Positions 40,281-52,135 of a stretch of DNA of 64,000 nucleotides are shown piece after piece (within the stretch, counting starts at the first letter, position 1; each line of letters starts with the position of its first letter). The position numbers and the translations under genes are program-made. The stretch is from Fragilaria crotonensis (taxonomy: Eukaryota; Bacillariophyta; Fragilariophyceae; Fragilariales; Fragilariaceae): assembly GCA_022925895.1 (NCBI GenBank), contig JAKSYS010000232.1:18339-82338 (forward strand). Direction: 5' to 3'. A model generated the notes under the pieces. It did not search any database and was not told where the DNA came from. It was given only the letters and a program-made list of their open reading frames with translations.

Positions 40281-40777
40281 TCTTCTCTTTCCATGGTGAA
40301 GGACGATGGTGAGGTTGCTTGCGTGTTGTGAGTTGTGAGTGGGACAAAACGAACACGATTCCAGATACCGTACAGTGCACGCCAGTAGAGGAAAACAGTA
40401 ACCAATGAATAACGGGATACTCCGTACATTGCTACTGTACCTGTTACCAGTACGACAGTAGGTTCTCGATTCTCGACTCGAGACTCGAGTCTCGAGACAT
40501 GGTGCGTACACGTCCAGTCCGTTGAACAGTGCCGCTTTTGTCCCAGTATGATTCGTGTGTGTGCTTCCCCCTTCGAGGGTTGCACTTTGCGTAGGCGTGC
40601 AAGAGTCAAAGTACGAGTCACTTCCAACTTTCAACTGTTCCACACGCCGTGTGCATACCTGTATCCCATTGCGTGTGACTTGTCTGTCCATTACAATCAG
40701 GGGCCCTCCACTGATCGATATAATCCTCAATTGCAAGACAAAGAACTAGAGAACTAGTAGTAAAGTATCAAGGAAGC
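40281..40777. other. Divergent promoter region of PhyH-like and CHMP2 genes
   Basis: No gene is seen. It contains a TCTCGACTCGAGACTCGAG-like run of short inverted repeats near 40468-40497. Confidence 0.4.
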
Positions 40778-41712
40778 ATGGGTCAAATCTTTGGAAAGGA
40801 AAAGCCGCTCAAGGAGGTGATGCGTGAAAACAAGCGCATGATCACGCGAGCGGTACGAGAATTAGACCGCGAGAAGCTGGCGCTCGAACGTGAAGAGAAG
40901 CGCCTTACGATTGAGATTAAAAAGGCAGCCAAGGAGGGGCAAATGTCCAGTGTCAAAATCATGGCAAAGGTATGTATACTCTATGAAGCCAGTGCGGCGA
41001 ACTTTCTTCCTAGAGGTCATTGCACGACATGTTCCGTTCTTAATCGTGCAAGAACTCACATTTGCGCTGCTCTCTATTGGAATATTTTGCACCGTCTCTG
41101 TTTAGGATTTGGTTCGGACTCGACAGTACATTACCAAGTTTATTGAAATGCGAAGTCATTTACAAGGTTGCGCTCTTAAGCTCCAAACTGTCAAATCGCA
41201 TCAAGCGATGGCAGAAGCCATGAAGAATACTGCCACGGCGATGGTACGTTACTTTTGTTCTTGTCGAAACAACAAACGCACAAATGTTTTATATCGATGA
41301 TGGGTTAGTAGCGTAGATATGCTTTTGCCTAACTAACACGTTGATGCTTTGGTGGGGCGGTGTACTACAGGCCAAAATGAATAAGGCTGTTGATGTACCT
41401 GCCATTAACAAAATGATGGCCGACTTTGAGCGTGAGAATGCCAAGACCGAAATGATGCAAGAAATAATGGGTGATGCCATCGACGACGCTTTGGGAGATG
41501 CCGATGACGAGGAAGAACAGGATCGCATTGTATCGCAAGTCTTGGACGAAATCGGCATCTCCTTTGGAAATGAAATTCCAGATGCCCCAATGTTGGGAAC
41601 ACCAGGGAAGATGGAATCGGCACCGCCAGGAAAGACTGCGACTGCCGTTGGTGGAGGAGACGATCCAGCTCTGTCGGATTTGGAAGCAAGATTGAACAAT
41701 CTCAAGAGATGA
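40778..41712 (+). CDS. CHMP2: ESCRT-III subunit CHMP2/Vps2
   Basis: Three exons, 40778-40969, 41106-41243 and 41371-41712, with GT-AG introns of 136 and 127 bp that fall between codons. The 223-aa product matches the family length. It starts MGQIFGKEKPLKEVMRENKR, typical of Vps2, with a strongly basic first helix pair, then an acidic C-terminal half. The last residues DPALSDLEARLNNLKR form a MIT-interacting motif (MIM1, LxxRLxxLK) recruiting the Vps4 ATPase. It polymerises with other ESCRT-III proteins to cut membranes in endosomal sorting and cytokinesis. Confidence 0.93.
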
Positions 41713-41726
41713 AGTGATTATCTTTG

Positions 41727-42485
41727 CTAGGTGTTTTCCTCGACGTTGCGTGTCATGTAAAATAACATTTCGTCCTTCATCTCGCCAGTTCGACCGGCTC
41801 GTACGATCCTAGTATTCTCGTCGACGTAAGTGGTTCGCCAGACTCGCTTGGTGTTTTTGAACTTTTGAGACAAGACGGGGAAGCCGAAGACCTTGATCGT
41901 GAGTGATTCAAACGTAACCACCCAACTCGTCGCACCATAGTCTTCATTGTGATCAGGTGTCCAATCAGATGTTTCCGAGACCCTACCGACAGTGGTCCCT
42001 TGCTTTGAATTGTCGGAATCATCCTGGATAATTACTCCATCCCATTCCTTCCATGTAGCTTCCAATGTCGCAGTCAACCAATCATTCGGCGGAACTTTTA
42101 GAATATTGGCATAGCGCCCGGACTCCAAATCGACTGCTTGATACGCAACACCAGCAAATGGCCCCAACTGACCGTTGGAAGGCGCCGATGCGTCAGTGTA
42201 TTCAACCAACCAACTACCTTGCACAAAGGGACTTCGTGCAGGTGCTGTAAGTTTACACAAGGACTCTATCTCGCGAAAGTATGAATCCAATTCTTCTCGT
42301 TTCTGTGACGACACCTTCCTACCTCTGTCAGTTGAAGCAACTTTAGCGGCAACCTCGGATTGATCGATTATGGTTTGAAATAATCTTATTGATCGATGTT
42401 GATACGATGCCGATGGGAGTGGGGACCATGCCTGGATCGAAACACCGATCAGGCATAACAAGAGGATTAGAGATTTGTCCACCAT
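41727..42485 (-). CDS. Plastid lipid-associated protein (PAP/fibrillin-like)
   Basis: A 252-aa protein from the ATG at 42485, chosen because it is followed at once by a hydrophobic signal sequence (LILLLCLIGVSIQA) and then W-SPLPS. A signal peptide followed by a transit region with an aromatic +1 residue is the diatom plastid-targeting pattern. The mature part begins with a helix (REELDSYFREIESLC), then GSWLVEYTDASAPS, the typical PAP/fibrillin start. Further on it has TWVVTFESL-like strands (SWVVTFESLTIKVFGFP) and VWRTTYVDENTRIVRAG. Such proteins sit at plastoglobules or thylakoids and bind lipids. It ends 15 bp from the CHMP2 stop (convergent). Confidence 0.78.
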   Translation of the reverse strand: MVDKSLILLLCLIGVSIQAWSPLPSASYQHRSIRLFQTIIDQSEVAAKVASTDRGRKVSSQKREELDSYFREIESLCKLTAPARSPFVQGSWLVEYTDASAPSNGQLGPFAGVAYQAVDLESGRYANILKVPPNDWLTATLEATWKEWDGVIIQDDSDNSKQGTTVGRVSETSDWTPDHNEDYGATSWVVTFESLTIKVFGFPVLSQKFKNTKRVWRTTYVDENTRIVRAGRTGEMKDEMLFYMTRNVEENT

Positions 42486-42766
42486 GGCTGGAGTGGAACC
42501 GTGCTGGGCAACTGGGAAAGGCGAAGGTGATAATGTGATTGTTTTGAAGCTTGAAGCAAGCATCAAGCGATCCATTCTGTGACGTCAAGTATTCCGACAT
42601 ATTTGCGCCAATCAGATTCCCTTGAAACGTCATCCCTTTCGAGGCTAGCAAGAACATGCAAAATGCAAAATGCAAGATTAGACCTGCTGGGAGTCAACAT
42701 CATAACAAAACAGATACTTAAATCCGAAAAAGGCTTTCGGTCAACTTTCAACTCTATTGATTTGAC

Positions 42767-44635
42767 TTAAAATTCAGCATTTCCTGGATATCGGGGAAAG
42801 GCGATCGCCTCACGAATGTTTTCAATGCCCGTTACGTACTGGACCAATCGTTCAAATCCAAGACCGTAACCGGCGTGGGGAACCGATCCAAATCGACGTA
42901 GATCCAAGTACCACCAATAATCCTCAGGGTTGAGGTCAAGTTCCTTCAATTTTTGCTCCAAAACATCCAATCTTTCCTCCTGCATTACGAGCGAAAATGT
43001 GCGAAGTGAGATACACATGTGAGAACAAAGACAACGTTCCCGACTTTCATTATCAATAGCAACCTCGATCGAACTTACTCGTTGACTTCCTCCAATCAGC
43101 TCTCCGACACCTGGAACAAGCAAATCCATGGCATTTACCGTTTCACCACCATCTTCATCGTTGTCGCGCATGTAAAATGCCTTTATTGATTTGGGATAAT
43201 TGTACAAGAAAACACAACTGTTAAACTTGGTCTCGGCCAACCACCGCTCATGTTCCGTCGCCAAATCGGTACCGAACTCAACCACCGGGAATTGCCATTT
43301 GGACGGATCCTTGGCAATCTCCTCTTGCAAGAAGACAATGGCATCACGGTAGGAGCACCGCGCAAATGGTTGTTGCACTAGAGTGTCCAAGCGCTTGCTT
43401 GGGGAGTCATCATAAAATTGTTGAAAAAAGGTCAAATCCTCGTCACATTGGTCCAAAACATGCTTTACAACATATTTGAGCATGCCTTCGGCATTGTTCA
43501 TGGCGGCCGTAAGGTCGGCGAATGCCATTTCTGGCTCCAGCATGTTGAACTCCGCCAAATGGCGCGTTGTTTGTGAGTTTTCCGCACGAAAGGTGGGACC
43601 GAACGTGTACACATCGCCGAGGGCACATGCGTGCGTTTCTGCCGCTAGTTGACCACTGACAGTGAGGTAGGCCGGCTTGCCAAAGAAATCTTGAGTGTAG
43701 TCTGCTCCCGGTAAAACATTTCCGTCCTCGTCCTTGTTCTTGGCAATGGTTTCGAGTTGATCCAAATCCAAGGTCGTGACTCGGAACATTTCGCCCGCGC
43801 CTTCACAGTCGCTGGCAGTAATCAAGGGTGTCTGAACGTAGACGAATCCTGAAGATTGGAAGAAAGCATGAATGGCGCCTGCAAGGGCCGATCTGACGCG
43901 TGCAACAGCGGCAACAGTGTTGGTTCTAGGTCGGAGGTGTGCCAGGGTGCGCAAGTATTCCAAGGAATGTCTCTTCTTGGCGAGAGGATAGGTATCGGCA
44001 GGACAAGCACCAACAACTCGGAGGGAAGTGGCTGCCAATTCCACAGACTGCTTGCCACCCTGCGACGCTACGAGAGGACCGGTCACTTGAACGGAACAAC
44101 CGGTTGTAATCTTGCTAATTTCTGTTCAAAGGTACGTGCGGGGGCGCGGGTCAGAAGTTAGTGCGCAGAAGGTTTGTATACAAGGCCGCAGCACGTCGTA
44201 CTGCAGAACATGTACTAGTAGTCATCATCTCAACATAACATATAACACAAAGTCAGCCGTACCTTCTCTCGTCAACTCATCAATGTCATCGAACGAGAGG
44301 ACGCATTGAATACCTCCAAGATTAGATCCATCATTAACTTCGACAAATGCCAAGGTCTTTTGTTTTCGAACGGTCCTGACCCATCCCTTGACCATGACGG
44401 GTCCATCAGATGGTTCGTTTGCGTCACATGTCTTGATGCGAGGAAGAATGGTGGGTTGTGCGGTTATGGATGGCGTTGTTGATGACGAGGATGTGGAGAA
44501 GAGCGCGAATTTCCTGTTGATGGATGTAGATCTTGTTCGATCAGAGATTCGATTAGATGACAACGGGAATGGTACCAAGGCTGCGGCGGAACGAATCCCT
44601 CCGGAACGCCGAATGGAGGTCAAGAGACCAGTCAT
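42767..44635 (-). CDS. NARS: Asparaginyl-tRNA synthetase, bacterial-type, probably organellar
   Basis: Exons (gene order) 44635-44263, 44121-43079 and 42979-42767; introns of 141 and 99 bp. Splicing gives [13 protein letters not shown] and [13 protein letters not shown]. The second intron is a multiple of three with no stop, so an unspliced frame reads through with 33 extra residues. The 542-aa product starts [16 protein letters not shown] and has about 75 Arg/Ser-rich residues, an organelle presequence. An OB-fold anticodon domain follows ([23 protein letters not shown]), then the class II core: motif 2 [11 protein letters not shown], the AsnS-type [14 protein letters not shown], and motif 3 [13 protein letters not shown]. 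The sequence style is bacterial AsnS, as expected of an organellar enzyme. Confidence 0.93.
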
Positions 44636-45365
44636 GGCGAAGTAATGGACCATGATGTACAGGCTGGATAGGAGGTTGATGTGAACCATATGTTCTTCGT
44701 TTGTAGTTCGTCGTTTGTACACCCTGTTCCTTGTTGGATTTCAACCGGTACTTGTGTTGCGTTGATAAGTTTCGACGATTCAGAGTTAAAGTCAAAACTA
44801 AAGTGGAACAAACGATCAGCTATTCGCGATGAACGATCTGCACATTCAATTGCACGATCAGACAATCGGCAGTGCGATGAGTGATGCGTGATGTGGATGT
44901 GTGATGCGGAAACTGTTCGGAACATTCAGCAACATTTTCGAATGACGACAGCAACGACGTACGATGTACAAACCACGATCTTGTCTACGGTATGATCGTG
45001 TCTGTCCTCTAGAATACGACTAGTATTGTACTCCGAGTACTACATATTTACATATGTCATACCATTTCTCGTACTGGGGTCCTGGTATTCAGTACTCAGA
45101 GTACCGGTACAAGATACGGAGGTAGAACACAGTACTAGAGTACCAGGTACTTCGTACAACTCGGAGAGTGCACGGAGTGAAGTAGATTCGACAGCGAACG
45201 ACGAGCAAGACGGTCATAGCCGTGTGTCTGCCGTCTGCCATCAGCCAGTCCTCTTCGTGCCACACATTCTAGTCCTCGCGCCTTGCCCCTTGCCCCTCTC
45301 TCAGCGTTTACGAATAACCAACAACATCAAACCTCATCAACAGCAGCAATTTTTGACTGGAAAAC
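44636..45365. other. Divergent promoter region of NARS and eEF1B
   Basis: No gene is seen. It contains TACTCCGAGTA at 45029-45039 and a cluster of GTACTC/GAGTAC words from 45025 to 45165. Confidence 0.5.
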
Positions 45366-46344
45366 ATGGCAGGACCAAAGGTGAGTCCAAGTGACAGCCC
45401 GCATGTCCAGACTTGGAGCACAGCATGCGTTGTTGGATAGATTTTGTGTGTTACACTAGGATGCTATGCTAAAGCTTATGAGCATTGTTCAGCGTCAAGA
45501 ATCAAGAACCGTGGATATATGCGACATCGCATGCAAGATTCGACCCTCGTCAAGCTGTTACTGGTTCCTCCAATGCGATCCCTAGGATTAATGCACTCAA
45601 GATGTCACTTCTTGACGCCCTCCCCACCCTCTCACACCATTTTCCTCTTGCTAGTTTGACGTTTCCACCGAAAAGGGCCTTGCCGCCTTTAGCGGTTTCA
45701 TGGGCCTCAAGTCCTACATTGAAGGATACTCCTTCTCCCCTGCTGATTCGGAGGTCTTTGCCAAGTTTGCCGGCGTTTGTCCCGATGCTACCAAGTATCC
45801 TCATGCTTACCGTTGGTACGTTCACATTGCGGCACTTTCGGGAGGTGTCGTTCCGACTCCACCAGCTCCTCCAGCACCTGTAGCTGCCGCCGCACCCAAG
45901 GCGGCTCCTGCTCCACCGGCGAAGAAGAAGCCAGCAGATGATGATGATGACTTTGATGTTTTTGGTGACGATGATGAGGAGGCGGAAGATGAAGAACCAC
46001 AGGAATCTCGTGCCGACATGCTCGCCCGTCTCAAGAAGGAAGCAGAGGAACGTACGAAGCAGAAGGAAGCCAAACAGCGCACCTTGGTGGGAATCGAAAT
46101 CAAGCCATTTTCCATTGAACAAGACCTTATGGAATTGTGGAAGAAAATTACCACTACCGTGGTGCAGCCTGGACTCAAGTGGGGAGAGAATTGCCAATTG
46201 ATCGATGTTGCTTTTGGCATTAAAAAGATTCAAACCACCTTTGTCATGGGAGTGGATAACTCGTCAGACGAAGTTCAGGAGGCGATTGAGGCGATGGAGG
46301 ATGAGGTTCAGTCTGTCGAGATTATTTCCATGAATGTGCTCTAA
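45366..46344 (+). CDS. EEF1B: Translation elongation factor eEF1B beta/delta (GDP-GTP exchange)
   Basis: A 15-bp first exon (45366-45380, MAGPK), a 274-bp intron and a second exon 45655-46344 make 234 aa. The N-terminal GST-C-like helix bundle has GLKSYIEGYSFSPADSEVF and PHAYRWYVHI. An Ala/Pro-rich linker follows, then an acidic DDDDDFDVFGDDDEE stretch typical of the CK2-phosphorylated linker. The catalytic C-terminal EF1-GNE domain shows KPFSIEQDLMELWKKI, WGENCQLIDVAFGIKKIQ, and ends in VQSVEIISMNVL. It reloads eEF1A with GTP in the cytosol. The very short first exon is well supported by the intact family start. Confidence 0.95.
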
Positions 46345-46491
46345 TTGTTAGTTGCTCTAAAGATTACTACTAGTAGTATACTAACTCCTATTGCAGTAAC
46401 GGTACTTTTACAACAGCCATCAGTATATATACAAACAACAACTAGTGGTAACAGTGTAACTCTACATTTTCTCTGTTTCCAACACATAACA

Positions 46492-46861
46492 TCAGGCACT
46501 CGACGCTACGTCAAAGATCCCAGACACGACCTTACTCGCAGGATCCACGTCTCCCAAGTACATGTAGATCCAGACATCATGCCCGGATTGCGTCGTTTTC
46601 AAGGTTCTTCGGTACAATATCCCTTCATCTTCCAACTCGTCCATTCGTGCGAGCATCGGCTCATCAATTTCATACACTTCGCCACCGACGATCCCGTCGC
46701 CGTCATCCACTCCCGGATACCATTGAATCATGTAAAGATCGCAGTTTGAGACGGTATCTTCGCAAACGAATCGAGAATTCTTGTGCTTGTTGGGAGCCAA
46801 GTTGTGATGCAACCTGCCACCTCGTTTGAGGGGTGCCATAGACAAAGATTTTGTGCAGCAT
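46492..46861 (-). pseudogene. Gamma-glutamylamine cyclotransferase (AIG2-like), one-base frameshift
   Basis: The frame from the ATG at 46861 reads MLHKIFVYGT, the start of the GGACT/AIG2 fold with its VYGT motif. Then, at a run of four G on plus (46830-46833), the family continues in the neighbouring frame as LKRGGRLHHNLA. That frame goes on to 46492 with GEVYEIDEPMLARMDELE, containing the catalytic Glu region, then LYRRTL and VWIYMYLGD. Removing one base of the run would join the halves. Either the gene is newly broken or the run is miscounted in the assembly. Enzymes of this fold release 5-oxoproline from gamma-glutamyl compounds. About 120 aa is short but normal for the fold. Confidence 0.75.
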
Positions 46862-47126
46862 GATATCAATGCAATCACAATCGAATGCGCAAGTCACCGA
46901 TCAGCTCTTACTCGTAGTATTACGGAAACGCGAAATGCGAGATCTGCGAACAGTCTGCCGCCGAATAGGTTGCATTTAATATTTAATCGCGCACTCGGCA
47001 TACACAGTATACAGTATACACCATTATACCACTACAAGTAATTTGTATGCGCTCGAATCTCGAAGCAAGCTTTCGTGGCGTCCCGGTTCCCAGTGTCCCG
47101 CATCAACACGGACAGTACTGTACGGG
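46862..47126. other. Left flank of the 12.1-kb MULE
   Basis: No gene is seen. CTGTACGG at 47118-47125 may be the left copy of a target duplication; the right flank has CTGTAACGG at 59243-59251, one base longer. Confidence 0.4.
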
Positions 47127-47157
47127 TCCGATTAGGTTTCACCAATTTGACGTCAGC
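47127..47157 (+). repeat. Left TIR of 12.1-kb MULE
   Basis: 31 bp beginning TCCGATTAGGTTTCACCAAT, an exact inverted match to 59211-59241. It contains TGACGTCA. Confidence 0.95.
47148..47155. promoter_or_regulatory. CRE palindrome TGACGTCA in the TIR
   Basis: A full 8-bp CRE/ATF palindrome inside all four TIR copies (also 59213-59220, 23104-23111, 25329-25336). In diatoms, TGACGT-type CO2-cAMP-responsive elements bound by bZIP factors are known from Phaeodactylum. Here the site lies about 250 bp upstream of the transposase start region, so transcriptional control of the element by bZIP factors is possible. Confidence 0.5.
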
Positions 47158-47403
47158 ATTTTTTTAGCACTTTAGTTGTGGAATTTAACTTGCACGGAAT
47201 CTTTCTCTTTGACTTTATCACCGCCCTCTTTTCAAACCAACTCTTGTGCAAAACTACGTTCTAGATAAGGAACATAAATCTGCTCCACATTTGTTTGAAT
47301 AGAAATAAAAATGATCGTGTCTAGATGTGTATAAAACATGGTACCAGTAGTGGATTTGAGTTTACTCGCACAAAACTCATCATTTTGATATTTTACGACC
47401 ACG

Positions 47404-50400
47404 ATGGTATGGCACTTTGTCTCCCTGTCATTATTGTTTCTCTTGTTGTTCTTGCTCTCCTTGCTGCTTTTGTTTCTCTTGTTGCCCTTGTTCTGTTTTC
47501 GCTCTTGTTTGCTCTCTATCTGTTGTCATTTTGCTTGCATTACTATAGCAACCACCTACCGATTAATTTGTTGCCAACCCCATGTTTCGGTCTCTTTAGG
47601 ATCATCCACAACAAGAAGTACCATTGATGCAGGATCCCCATGCTGTGGACCAGACTCTATCTGCTCTCAAGGCTATGTCATGGACTGCTTCTTTGCCTTC
47701 AAAGGTCATTTTGTCATGCAACCGATGATTTCAATGCATCATTGGAAACGGAGTACGACCTCTTTCAGTACACTACCTCCATGTACAAGGGTTCCAAGCA
47801 TATTATTCGGTTCAGTCCATCTCTTTATCCCATCAATGGTGGATTTGAAAGGATTCAGGAGGCCATAGTCTTATCACTGACTTACTCCAAGCTGCCAAAT
47901 CTGTTGGGAATTGTGCCCTTGTTTCCAATGGTTATGGTTTGCGTTCCCAACCAATGTCACAGATGTACTACTGACTGACCAACGCGTATTGAAATGCAGT
48001 AATTTCCGCCAGTATTCATCAGAAGAAGGAGGAATGTCCTGCACACGAACCAAAGTACTGGAACCGATTCTTATCGTGTTACCACCTACACTGGTGATAA
48101 GAAGAATGCCCGTGGGTGCAAGAGTTCTGGCATCGGATTGAAACGTCGCAATTCAACTCTACGTGGTAACTCCTGCACTTGTCGTGTCAAATTCACACTC
48201 GAATTGACCATAATAGCTTTTTCCTTGTTTGCGGAAAAACAATCAGCACACTGGCCATCCTCCTCTTCTTTCCAATGAAATAAGGAATCGTAAACGCTTT
48301 CTTGACATTACAACCCTGGAAACTGTTGCTGCAATGAGTGTTGCCAACATCCAGCCTGCCCAAGCGGCTCTGTTTACTAAACCCGTACGGGTCAGATTTT
48401 TACTCGTGGTCAGATGGCATATGTGCAAGGATTTACAAAAATGGCAAAAGACTTCATGGCTTCCCCAAATGTTCATGCTACCACAACAGCATCGGAGTCT
48501 TCACCCTGTGAGAATATGTTGAGTTACTTACAAAAAGTGGTGCCTCGTATGTCTGTCTGTATCATCATGGCAAATCAAAAGAACTACGTGGTAACAGTGT
48601 AAAGGCTGCACGTACTGAAGCCATTCCTCATGATTTATCAGGTGAACTAACCAGCCTTTCTGTTATCCCAACTGATGATGACACTGATGACACTTCACCT
48701 ATTCACGAGAAGCCAGTACCTCTGGAGGTGGCAGAGACATCCACTTTTAAGAAATATGCTTTGGAAAGCAGACTTGCGGTTGGTGCAAGGAAGACCAGGA
48801 TATACTCATTGCCTGTTGTTGGGTTTTACCAGAAGGCAGGCGCCTGTTCCACGCTTTTCCTGAAGTTGTATGCGTTGACGGCACTCATGAGACGAACAAT
48901 GAAAGCAGACCATTGCTGACACTCTCTGTGAAAGATTCAAATGGAAAGGTGACTGTGGTTGTTAGGTGCATTGCCCCGAATGAACGATCTTGGTTCTTCC
49001 GTTGGCTATTCCAAGAAGCCATTCCTGTTCTTCTTGGTGCACAATCACTACATGCTGTGAAACTTATCATGACTGACGGTGATTCCCAAGAAATGACACA
49101 AGTTGACTATGCCATCTCCACACATTTTGTCAATGCAGTGCGTACTCGATGTGGGTGGCACCTTGTTGATCAAGGCTGGCACGAAATTGTAAAGGCTTGG
49201 GTTATCGGAGAGGCAAGGATGATGCCGCCAAGAGGCAGGTAAGAGTAATAAAAACCTGGATCTACAGCTGGATGCGCCGAGGATACTTTTCCAAGACGAG
49301 TACGAAATGTGAGTACACCTACATGTTTATTCTGTGTGTTATCTGTGATACCATTTTTCTAAAAGAATCGTCAACATCAAAGAAGTTACGCCTTTTACAT
49401 ATGTACTTGAAATCAGACACTATTAAGGCAATTTTGGGAGGACGGTGGAGAAAAGATATTGCACTTTATCCGCAATTACATAATTCCACAAGAGCAGAGT
49501 TATTGCTTTTATCTGAGGAAGGGGTGAGACACGAGACCAACACAAATTCTGGGCACGAAGGTACAAATAATGCTATCAAAGCTGGTCCTTCCTGTGTGCT
49601 TCCACAGCACGGTGTTGACAAATCTGTCAAAATTCAAGTTGACACCGATTCCAACAAATTTGACCTATACCAACGATATATGGCTAGTGCCCTGTTTGGA
49701 AGAGCAACCTGGAGTAACTCTCCACCGTCAATGATGTCACCCTTCCTGCAGAGTTCATGTTGAAATTCGCTCTTGATCAATGCGAGAGCTATGCTTCTTG
49801 GAGAGCAAGCCCTTTCAAATGGCTTGTTGTTCGGTCAGTTGACCGTGATGTCCATTCTTTGATTCCATGCTTCCACAGAGTGTACACTGTCACCTCACAA
49901 GACTTTGACAACAGGGTTTGTCTGATGTGTGACTGCAACTACTACGAATGCAATGGTGTCATCTGCCCACATGATGCATGTGAAGAAGTATTATGCAAGC
50001 AATCCAAACATCAGTCACCACGACATTTCAGTACGTTGGTGGAAATCATATATTTATTTCTCAATGAAGAAGGAGAGTGATTGCTCACTAACTGAGAAAG
50101 AGATAAAGCAGAAGCTGGAATCAATACGTGAGAATGATTGCAAAGGCCCAAACTTTATTCCAAAGAATGACGATCATACTTTCTCTCCATTCCATCGTGT
50201 CTACAAGTGTGGGAAGAATTCAAATGAGCAATTCAGAAATGCCACTGAAAGTACCATTGACTCCCTTTTCCAAAACCCTCAAAACTGGACAGTGTCGTAA
50301 ACTACACCAGGGATGAGGTTGAGATTGCCCTGAAGAATGCCAAAAATACTGTTCGTATCAATGTCGCAAGAGATCCACTTGCCTGAGGAACCACTCATCG

Positions 50401-50640
50401 ACGCTGGTCATGAAACTGAGCACACGAATACTCATCTTGACGACAATGACGACATCCTCATGGAATCTAAGTTTAGAAACTGACTGCATTGATTTTGGAT
50501 CACGTGCTCTTCACCATGAAGACGTATCCGAATTGGAACGTTACAATGCGTACGACAGCATTATGCCAAGAGCAAAGGAACTAGTTAGTCTTGTTGATGC
50601 CTCAAAAAGCCCACAAGAGAGGTCTTCTTGTTGAGGAGGC
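47404..50640 (+). pseudogene. MULE transposase with FAR1-like and SWIM zinc fingers, frame-broken
   Basis: Motifs run in MULE order but over several frames. First is an ATG (47404) and a pyrimidine-rich segment, probably an intron ending in CTCTTTAG before DHPQQEVPLMQDPHAVDQ. A Cys/His DNA-binding region follows (ARGCKSSGIGLKRR, CTCRVKF, HTGHPPL; 48110-48270), like FAR1/WRKY-GCM1. The catalytic core has VVCVDGTHETNN (near 48870, first Asp), IMTDGDSQE (near 49075, second Asp), CGWHLVDQGWHE (49150-49185) and GHEGTNNAIKAG (near 49555, Glu). A 57-bp intron (49309-49365) is plausible. A SWIM zinc finger, CDCNYYECNGVICPH, lies at 49929-49973. Further breaks occur near 47830, 48000-48500, 48900, 49760, 50080 and 50300. 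The DDE residues themselves survive. Confidence 0.82.
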
Positions 50641-50842
50641 ACTCGACAAGATTATCTTCACCGAGAAAGCCAACATGGCTTCTGAGAAACCACCACCCAA
50701 AGGGTCCCTAGTTTCGGGTGTCCTGTTGGCAAGGTGTGCAAAACATATGTCTCATCATGGAGTTTTTAAAAGTAGTACATTTAGAATTAATAACAATGTT
50801 GACTTAGACTTTCGTTCTTGTTCGACATCATGACTAGGATGG

Positions 50843-52135
50843 GGACTATTTGGTGATCGAAATTGATCTTCAAATAGTCATCACAGTAAGTATCACCAGT
50901 ACAGTACGAAGGTGACTATTTGGTGATCGAAATTCGATCTTCAAATAGTCATCACAAATAATACCAGTACAGTACAATGGCGACTATTTGGTGATCGACT
51001 TAGACTTCGTCTGTTCGACATCATGACTAGGATGGGGACTATTTGGTGATCGAATTGATCTTCAAATAGTCATCACAGTACGAGTATCACAAGTACAGTG
51101 CAAGGTGACTGGTGGTGAAATTGATCTTCAAATAGTCATCACAGTACGAGTATCACAAGTACAGAAGGTGACTATTTGGTGATCGAAATTGATCTTCAAA
51201 TAGTCATCACAGTACGAGTATCACAAGTACAGTACAATGGCGACTATTTGGTGATCGAAATTGATCTTCAAATAGTCGTCACAGTACAGTATCACCAGTA
51301 CAGTACAATGGCGACTATTTGGTGATCGAATTGATCTTCAAATAGTCGTCTGTAGAGTATCACCAGTACAGTACAATGGCGACTATTTGGTGATCGAAAT
51401 TCGATCTTCAAATAGTCATCACTCTGATACCACCAGTACAGTCGACGGTGACTATTTGGTGATCGTGATCAAATAGTCGTCACGTCGGTATCACCAGTAC
51501 AGTACAATGGCGACTATTTGGTGATCAAATTCGATCTCAAATAGTCGTCACGAGTATCACCAGTACAGTACAATGGCGACTATTTGGTGATCATTCGATC
51601 TTCAAATAGTCGTCACAGTACGAGTATCACCAGTACAGTACAATGGCGACTATTTGGTGATCGAAATTCGATCTTCAAATAGTCGTCACAGTACGAGTAT
51701 CACCAGTACAGTACAATGGCGACTATTTGGTGATCGAAATGATCTTCAAATAGTCATCACAGTACGATATCACCAGTACAGTACGAAGGTGACTATTGGT
51801 GATCGAATTGATCTTCAAATAGTCATCACAACAGTACCACCAGTACAGGACGGTGACTATTTGGTGATCGAAATTGATCTTCAAATAGTCATCACAGTCA
51901 GTACCACCAGTACAGTACGCGGTGACTATTTGGTGATCGAAATTGATCTTCAAATAGTCGTCACGTCAGATATCACCAGTACAGTACGGTGACTATGGTG
52001 ATCGAAATTCGATCTTCAAATAGTCATCACAGTCTGTACCACCAGTACAGTACAATGGCGACTATTTGGTGATCAATCGATCTTCAAATAGTCGTCACAG
52101 TGATATCACCAGTACATTACGGCGGCTATTTGGTA
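50843..52135. repeat. Tandem array B, 73-bp type
   Basis: About 17 units with core GACTATTTGGTGATCGAA facing TTCGATCTTCAAATAGTC, the reverse complement of array A. Unit lengths are irregular, with many 1-5 base deletions. The end of the transposase region (50807-50870) reappears within the array at about 50997-51053, a sign of unequal exchange. Confidence 0.93.

Noticed and set aside
47325-47627. Hydrophobic Leu/Val-rich membrane protein (also 24669-25100)
   Set aside because: The hydrophobic stretch comes from a CTT/TTG-rich tract that ends in a splice-acceptor-like CTCTTTAG just before meaningful transposase sequence; more likely an intron.
51654-51992. Repetitive open frames within arrays (also 53479-53781, 54174-54368, 58377-58966)
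   Set aside because: They arise from translating 73-bp units of array DNA; no protein signature.
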